Assembly (NCBI GenBank): GCA_016213125.1
Contig: JACRBR010000048.1
Location: 1-8,526 of the forward strand
Direction: 5' to 3'
Source of the DNA: Chloroflexota bacterium
Lineage (GTDB): Bacteria; Chloroflexota; Dehalococcoidia; DSTF01; JACRBR01
DNA length: 8,526 nucleotides
Each line of letters starts with the position of its first letter. The stretch's first letter is position 1. Shown here piece after piece: positions 4,924-8,526 of this stretch. Position numbers and translations under genes: made by a program. Below the pieces are notes generated by a model that ran no database searches, was not told where the DNA came from, and saw only the letters and a program-made list of their open reading frames with translations.

Positions 4924-5863
4924 CGGTCCATCGTGGGCTGCATCAATTATCCCGTGTCGGCACAACGTCTCCACTGTTCAGGTCGAAACTCTAAAGGGCT
5001 TCCTGAGGGACCTCGCGACATCGAGGCCGCAGCTGCTTGACGAGTTGGGGATCTCAGTCGCGGACTATCCGATGATCTTGCGCGCTGCCGTGGAGAGCCT
5101 GCGCGGGACAGCAGCGGCCACGACCAGCGAGAAGCGTCACTTCCTCGAGGCCATCTTGGATTTTGGGGTGAGCAGGCAGAGATTTCGCGAATGGAACTTC
5201 GTGGGAACTGGAAACCGACAGGACTATCGGATTGAGCTTCCTGACGGCGTGAGCGTTGGCGTTGAAGCCAAAGGTTGTCCCGATGGCAACAATACAACGA
5301 TCTGGGAGCGACCGAGTTGGGCTCGAGAGTTCTTCGTGTGGTGTATGTGCCCCGAGAGTCTGGTTAATCATCCCGGTCAGGGCGTGTGGTCGGGCGTGTC
5401 GACGCGCCTACTGCCGAAACTGGCGGCTGAGCGAGAACGCGGTCAGGCGGACGCGATGATTTTCTGGGACGGCCGGTGTGGAAGCGCCCTCCGCCCATGT
5501 CCCAAGAGCTATGGAGTGCAAGGCGACCTTCGTGCTCGAGCCACCGGCATTCCCGGCCAAGACGGGCGAACGTGGATGCCTCCTCCGTGCATCTACCTCC
5601 TTCCGGCCTCTCCTCCCAATGTTCGTAACAATCGGATCCCCACGGTCCATCGCGCGCGCGACCTACAATTTGTCACGGCGTTGCTCGATCTCTTCGAAGT
5701 ACCACGGGAGGAGCACGAATCTAACGTTCATACCGGGAGCGTCGAGGCACAAGGTACGTCGTCCGGGATGCGGATCAGGGTTGCGGTCACATCACGGTGC
5801 TGGCCTGATGGACAAGACAGGCGACACGTCGCCGAGTGGAAGCCCCTGCGTCGCGAACAGTAG
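4916..5863 (+). CDS. Probable cognate Type II restriction endonuclease (PD-(D/E)XK)
   Basis: The 315-aa protein is not recognised as a named enzyme. Residues 95-120 fit the PD-(D/E)XK nuclease core: Asp103 in RQDYRIELPD (Asp110 is an alternative), then VSVGVEAKG with Glu117-Ala-Lys119, each ending a beta strand. A helical segment precedes it (about 25-93). Downstream follow conserved-looking aromatic stretches (AREFFVWCMCPESL, 136-149; ADAMIFWDGRCG, 178-189) and a late CIYLLPASPP (225-234), typical of restriction enzymes recognising their own site. The start codon overlaps the end of the vsr-methyltransferase gene by 8 nt (4916-4923), so the two are translationally coupled and the protective enzyme is made first. 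The assignment rests on the motif plus location next to a C5 methyltransferase and Vsr; other DNA-repair or defence nucleases remain possible. Codon usage matches the island, not the flanks. Confidence 0.75.
   Translation: MPNGPSWAASIIPCRHNVSTVQVETLKGFLRDLATSRPQLLDELGISVADYPMILRAAVESLRGTAAATTSEKRHFLEAILDFGVSRQRFREWNFVGTGNRQDYRIELPDGVSVGVEAKGCPDGNNTTIWERPSWAREFFVWCMCPESLVNHPGQGVWSGVSTRLLPKLAAERERGQADAMIFWDGRCGSALRPCPKSYGVQGDLRARATGIPGQDGRTWMPPPCIYLLPASPPNVRNNRIPTVHRARDLQFVTALLDLFEVPREEHESNVHTGSVEAQGTSSGMRIRVAVTSRCWPDGQDRRHVAEWKPLRREQ
5854..5863. repeat. 10-bp direct repeat, right copy
   Basis: CGAACAGTAG duplicates 2889-2898. Its last three bases are the TAG stop of the nuclease gene, so if an insertion event produced the repeat, the element's coding region reaches its very edge. 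Confidence 0.4.
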
Positions 5864-5940
5864 CAGTAATACTCCCGACTGCCCGAGATTCGTTTGTAGC
5901 TGCTGCGTTCGATAGGATCGCGGCAGTTCGCGGTTGCGTG

Positions 5941-5946
5941 AGGAGG
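5941..5946 (+). promoter_or_regulatory. Ribosome-binding site favouring a GTG start
   Basis: AGGAGG is a perfect Shine-Dalgarno sequence. It directly abuts the ATG at 5947, too close for initiation, but stands 6 nt from the GTG at 5953, which is therefore preferred. The 89 nt between the nuclease stop and the GTG show no convincing promoter or terminator. Confidence 0.7.
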
Positions 5947-5952
5947 ATGATC

Positions 5953-8526
5953 GTGTCGAAGGGCGCGTCGGATGAATTGACCGTGTTGTGCGTGGTCTCC
6001 CACACGCACTGGGACCGGGAGTGGTACCTGCCGTACCAGTCCTTCCGCGTGCGGTTGGTGGGGCTCTTCGACCAGCTCATCGAGCTGTTTGACAGCGACC
6101 CCGAGTACAAACACTTCCTGCTGGACGGGCACACGATCCCCATCGAGGACTACCTGGAGGTGCGGCCGGACCGCGCGGACGACATCGAGCGGCTGGTGCA
6201 GACCGGAAAGCTGCAGGTCGGGCCCTGGTACATCATCCCCGACGAGGCCCTGCCCGGCGGCGAGGCGCACGTGCGGAACTTCCTGCGCGGGCACCGGGTG
6301 GCGGCGCGCTTCGGGCCGGTGATGAAGGTGGGGTACATCCCCGATCCCTTCGGCCAGATCGCGCACATGCCGGCCATCCTCAACGGCTTCGGCATCCATG
6401 ACGCGACGATGTGGCGCGGCACCGACGACTCGCTGAAGACGACGGAGTTCTTCTGGCGCTCGCCCGACGGCAGCGAGGTGCTGGCGATCCACAAGCCGAT
6501 GGGCTACGGGGTCGCGGCGACGCTCCCGCGCAACATCAAGGCGCTCTCAGGCAGGGTGCGGTTGATCCGCGACGCCCTCGAGCCGCTGGCCACGACGCCG
6601 TACCTGCTCGTGATGAATGGCAGCGACCACCTGCCGCCGCAGCCCGAGCTGTCCTCGATGCTCCGTGAGCTCAATATAGATATGGAAGGCTCCCAGCGAC
6701 CGGCGGTCGCCGAGCACGTCTCGTTGCCGGAGGTGTTCGCCCGCGTCCGCGCGTACATCGGCGACCGCAAGAGCGAATGGCCGTCGCACGAGGGGGAGTT
6801 CCGCAGCGGCCAGCGGGCGCACCTGCTGCCGGGCGTGCTCTCGGCGCGCATGTGGATCAAGCAGCGGAACCAGGCGTGCGAGGATCTGCTCGCGCACTGG
6901 GCCGAGCCCTTCAGCGCCTGGGCCGACATGCTGCGGAAGCAGACGCCGCCGGAGTGGAAGGAGCCCCTGCCGCCGACGACCGGCCATATGCCGTTCCCCA
7001 CGTCGGAGGCGTCGATCGCGGCGCTGGTCGACCGCGCGTGGCGCTACCTGCTGGAGAACCAGCCGCACGACTCGATCTGCGGGTGCAGTGTGGACGGCGT
7101 GCACGAGGAGATGCGGCAGCGCTACGACTGGGTGGAGCAGGTCGGCGAGGAGATCGTCCGGCAGTCGCTGCGCGCGATCGGCGCCCTGGCCCCGGGCGAC
7201 CCACTCGGCACGATCGCCGTCTTCAACCCCACGCCCCACCCCGCGACGGGGTTTGTGACGGCGACGGTGCCGTGGTCGGATGAACGGCCGTTCACCGGCG
7301 TCATGGTCGCCGGTGAGAGCAAAGAGCAAACGGCAAACGGCAAAGGTGTGAACCCGGTCAGCGTGATCGGGGAGGTACAGCGCTTCGCGATCCCGGAAGG
7401 CGCGCCAGCGGGGTATGACGCCGCTCGAGCCGAGATCGGCTTCGTCGCAACCGACGTGCCGGGGTACGGCTACAAGGTGTATCGGCTAGAGACCACAGGC
7501 GTAGGGGCGCAGCCTGCTGCGCCCTCCAATGAGACGATCCAGAACGAGGCTCTTTCCGTAGCATTTGATTCCGTCTCCGAAACCCTCACGGTGACGGACA
7601 AGCGCAGTGGAAGAGCCTACGCCGGCCTCAACCGCTTCGTGTCCGGCGGCGATCGCGGCGACGAGTACAACTTCTGCGTGCCCGAAACGGAAACCATCGT
7701 CGACCGGCCCGCATCTCCACCCGCAATTCGGGTCGAGCATCCGGCACCCGGCGTGTCGCAGCTCATCATCGAGTCGGTGTACCGGCTCCCGGCGCGCCTG
7801 GCCGGCGACCGTGCATCGCGGGCGAGCGAGACGGTAGAAGAGCGCATTACGTCCACGGTCACCCTCACCGACGGCGTCCCGCGCGTCGACGTGCACACCG
7901 TCGTCGACAACGCGGCGGAGGACCACCGGCTCCGCGTGCACTTCCCCTCGGGCATCAAGACGGATGTCTCGAAGGCCGATCAGCACTTCGGCGTCATCCA
8001 GCGGCCGCTCGCGCTGCGGGCGTGGGATCCGGCGACATGGATGGAGCAGCCCCTGGGTACGTACCCGCAGAAAGCCTTCGTCTCAGTCGACGACGGCGCC
8101 TTCGGCCTGACGATCGCCAACCGGGGGCTGCCGGAGTACGAGGTCCTCGATACGCCCGAAGGCGCGGAGATCGCCGTGACGCTGATGCGGTGCGTCGGAT
8201 GGCTGTCGCGGAGCGACATCTCGTCACGCCGCGGCGGCGCGGGGCCGCAGTTGGCGACGCCGGGCGCGCAGATGCTCGGCACGTGGTCGTTCGACTACAG
8301 CATCATCCCGCACGCGGGCGACTGGGCCGCCGCGGCGGCGCATGTGGCAGCGGTGCAGCACCTGCGGCCGATGCGCGCGCGCTGGAACCGCCACGGGCTG
8401 GGGCAGATCGCGGCGGAGGGGTCGCTGGTGTCGGTGTCATCGCCGGCGTTCGTGGTGAGCGCGATTAAGCGCGCGGAAGACGGCGACGGCATGATCGTGC
8501 GCGTGTACAACACGCTGAACGCCGAG
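5953..8526 (+). CDS. GH38 alpha-mannosidase, MngB-like (3' end outside window)
   Basis: The 858 codons visible run in frame to the last base without a stop. The start of the catalytic barrel carries HTHWDREW with zinc ligands His19 and Asp21. YIPDPFGQ supplies the predicted nucleophile Asp131, and QPHDSICGCS supplies His372 and Asp373 of the zinc site, so the retaining GH38 centre is complete. C-terminal beta-sandwich landmarks GDEYNF (569-574), NAAEDHRLRV (653-662) and the closing SAIKRAED region match E. coli mannosylglycerate hydrolase MngB as I remember it; that enzyme is about 877 aa, so perhaps 60-80 residues are missing here. No signal peptide is seen, so it acts in the cytoplasm, releasing alpha-linked mannose from mannosylglycerate, oligosaccharides or glycan fragments. 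Start GTG 5953 is set by AGGAGG; ATG 5947 is the alternative. Two repeat-derived segments (about 455-465 and 517-525) lie in the interdomain linker. Confidence 0.9.
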   Translation, partial: MSKGASDELTVLCVVSHTHWDREWYLPYQSFRVRLVGLFDQLIELFDSDPEYKHFLLDGHTIPIEDYLEVRPDRADDIERLVQTGKLQVGPWYIIPDEALPGGEAHVRNFLRGHRVAARFGPVMKVGYIPDPFGQIAHMPAILNGFGIHDATMWRGTDDSLKTTEFFWRSPDGSEVLAIHKPMGYGVAATLPRNIKALSGRVRLIRDALEPLATTPYLLVMNGSDHLPPQPELSSMLRELNIDMEGSQRPAVAEHVSLPEVFARVRAYIGDRKSEWPSHEGEFRSGQRAHLLPGVLSARMWIKQRNQACEDLLAHWAEPFSAWADMLRKQTPPEWKEPLPPTTGHMPFPTSEASIAALVDRAWRYLLENQPHDSICGCSVDGVHEEMRQRYDWVEQVGEEIVRQSLRAIGALAPGDPLGTIAVFNPTPHPATGFVTATVPWSDERPFTGVMVAGESKEQTANGKGVNPVSVIGEVQRFAIPEGAPAGYDAARAEIGFVATDVPGYGYKVYRLETTGVGAQPAAPSNETIQNEALSVAFDSVSETLTVTDKRSGRAYAGLNRFVSGGDRGDEYNFCVPETETIVDRPASPPAIRVEHPAPGVSQLIIESVYRLPARLAGDRASRASETVEERITSTVTLTDGVPRVDVHTVVDNAAEDHRLRVHFPSGIKTDVSKADQHFGVIQRPLALRAWDPATWMEQPLGTYPQKAFVSVDDGAFGLTIANRGLPEYEVLDTPEGAEIAVTLMRCVGWLSRSDISSRRGGAGPQLATPGAQMLGTWSFDYSIIPHAGDWAAAAAHVAAVQHLRPMRARWNRHGLGQIAAEGSLVSVSSPAFVVSAIKRAEDGDGMIVRVYNTLNAE
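7319..7346. repeat. GCAAACG heptanucleotide array inside the mannosidase
   Basis: Four 7-nt units, GCAAAGA, GCAAACG, GCAAACG and GCAAAGG, are read as a Lys/Gln/Asn-rich segment (about residues 455-465) in the mannosidase. Four units give 28 nt, not a multiple of three, so copy-number change by one unit would shift the frame. The A-rich sequence contrasts with the surrounding GC-rich codons. Confidence 0.85.
7501..7527. repeat. GTAGGGGC-type palindromic dispersed repeat, copy 2 (in-frame)
   Basis: GTAGGGGCG and CGCCCTCC frame an 8-bp perfect stem, GGGCGCAG and CTGCGCCC, around a CCTG loop. The ends are identical to those of the element at 1561-1588 while the inner stem differs. Here the element is translated as VGAQPAAPS (residues 517-525) within the linker of the mannosidase and adds no stop codon in this frame. 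Confidence 0.88.

Larger units (their letters stand above)
2886..5946. other. Putative restriction-modification island
   Basis: Between the lipoprotein stop and the ribosome-binding site of the mannosidase, codon choice changes: many A/T-ending codons and varied Leu/Arg codons replace the nearly uniform C/G endings of both flanks. All recognisable content concerns DNA methylation and cleavage plus one small unknown protein, each with its own promoter-like sequences. A 10-bp direct repeat lies near both ends (2889-2898 and 5854-5863). No integrase, transposase, tRNA gene or terminal inverted repeat is visible, so the mode of entry is unknown. Confidence 0.6.

Noticed and set aside
5889..5918. 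Promoter for the mannosidase (TTCGTT, 18 bp, TAGGAT).
   Set aside because: The -35 match is poor and the -10 mediocre; too weak to annotate.
5728..6492. Minus-strand open frame of 254 codons across the nuclease end and mannosidase start.
   Set aside because: It lies opposite the conserved HTHWDREW and YIPDPFG motifs of the mannosidase and has no recognisable content.

Overview
The window is a high-GC bacterial chromosome fragment with all recognisable genes on the + strand. The flanking genes, the heptanucleotide repeat arrays, the GTAGGGGC-type palindromes and the CTCTGCG-type spacer repeat suggest Chloroflexota (Thermomicrobia-like) or another high-GC environmental phylum. That placement is inference, since no rRNA or marker comparison is possible here.

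Left block (1-2885): a 7-nt tandem repeat array lies just before scpA, the kleisin of the SMC condensin complex, which probably starts at or very near its transcription start. 22 nt later comes a FlaR-like P-loop kinase/NTPase, whose stop codon lies inside a palindromic dispersed repeat. A 220-nt spacer full of short repeats and a promoter precedes a lipoprotein that looks like a TIM-barrel glycoside hydrolase. Third codon positions here are overwhelmingly C.

Middle block (2886 to about 5946): a compact island with mixed codon usage unlike its neighbours. It starts with a strong promoter overlapped by a perfect palindrome (candidate operator), driving a 62-aa Cys/His-rich protein with an internal duplication. 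A second promoter precedes one continuous reading frame encoding a Vsr-type mismatch endonuclease domain fused to a complete C5-cytosine DNA methyltransferase. This frame overlaps by 8 nt a 315-aa PD-(D/E)XK protein, the probable cognate restriction endonuclease. I read the block as a Type II restriction-modification-repair cassette of two or three genes: the methyltransferase marks host DNA, the nuclease cuts unmarked DNA, and the Vsr domain may repair T:G mismatches left by 5-methylcytosine deamination. The Vsr domain lacks the canonical zinc ligands. A 10-bp direct repeat brackets the cassette.

Right block (5953-8526, running off the end): a GH38 alpha-mannosidase resembling E. coli mannosylglycerate hydrolase MngB, missing its last part. 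Two repeat families related to those in the left-block spacers lie inside its reading frame, at the linker between catalytic and beta-sandwich parts. Its third positions use G and C about equally, unlike the left block.
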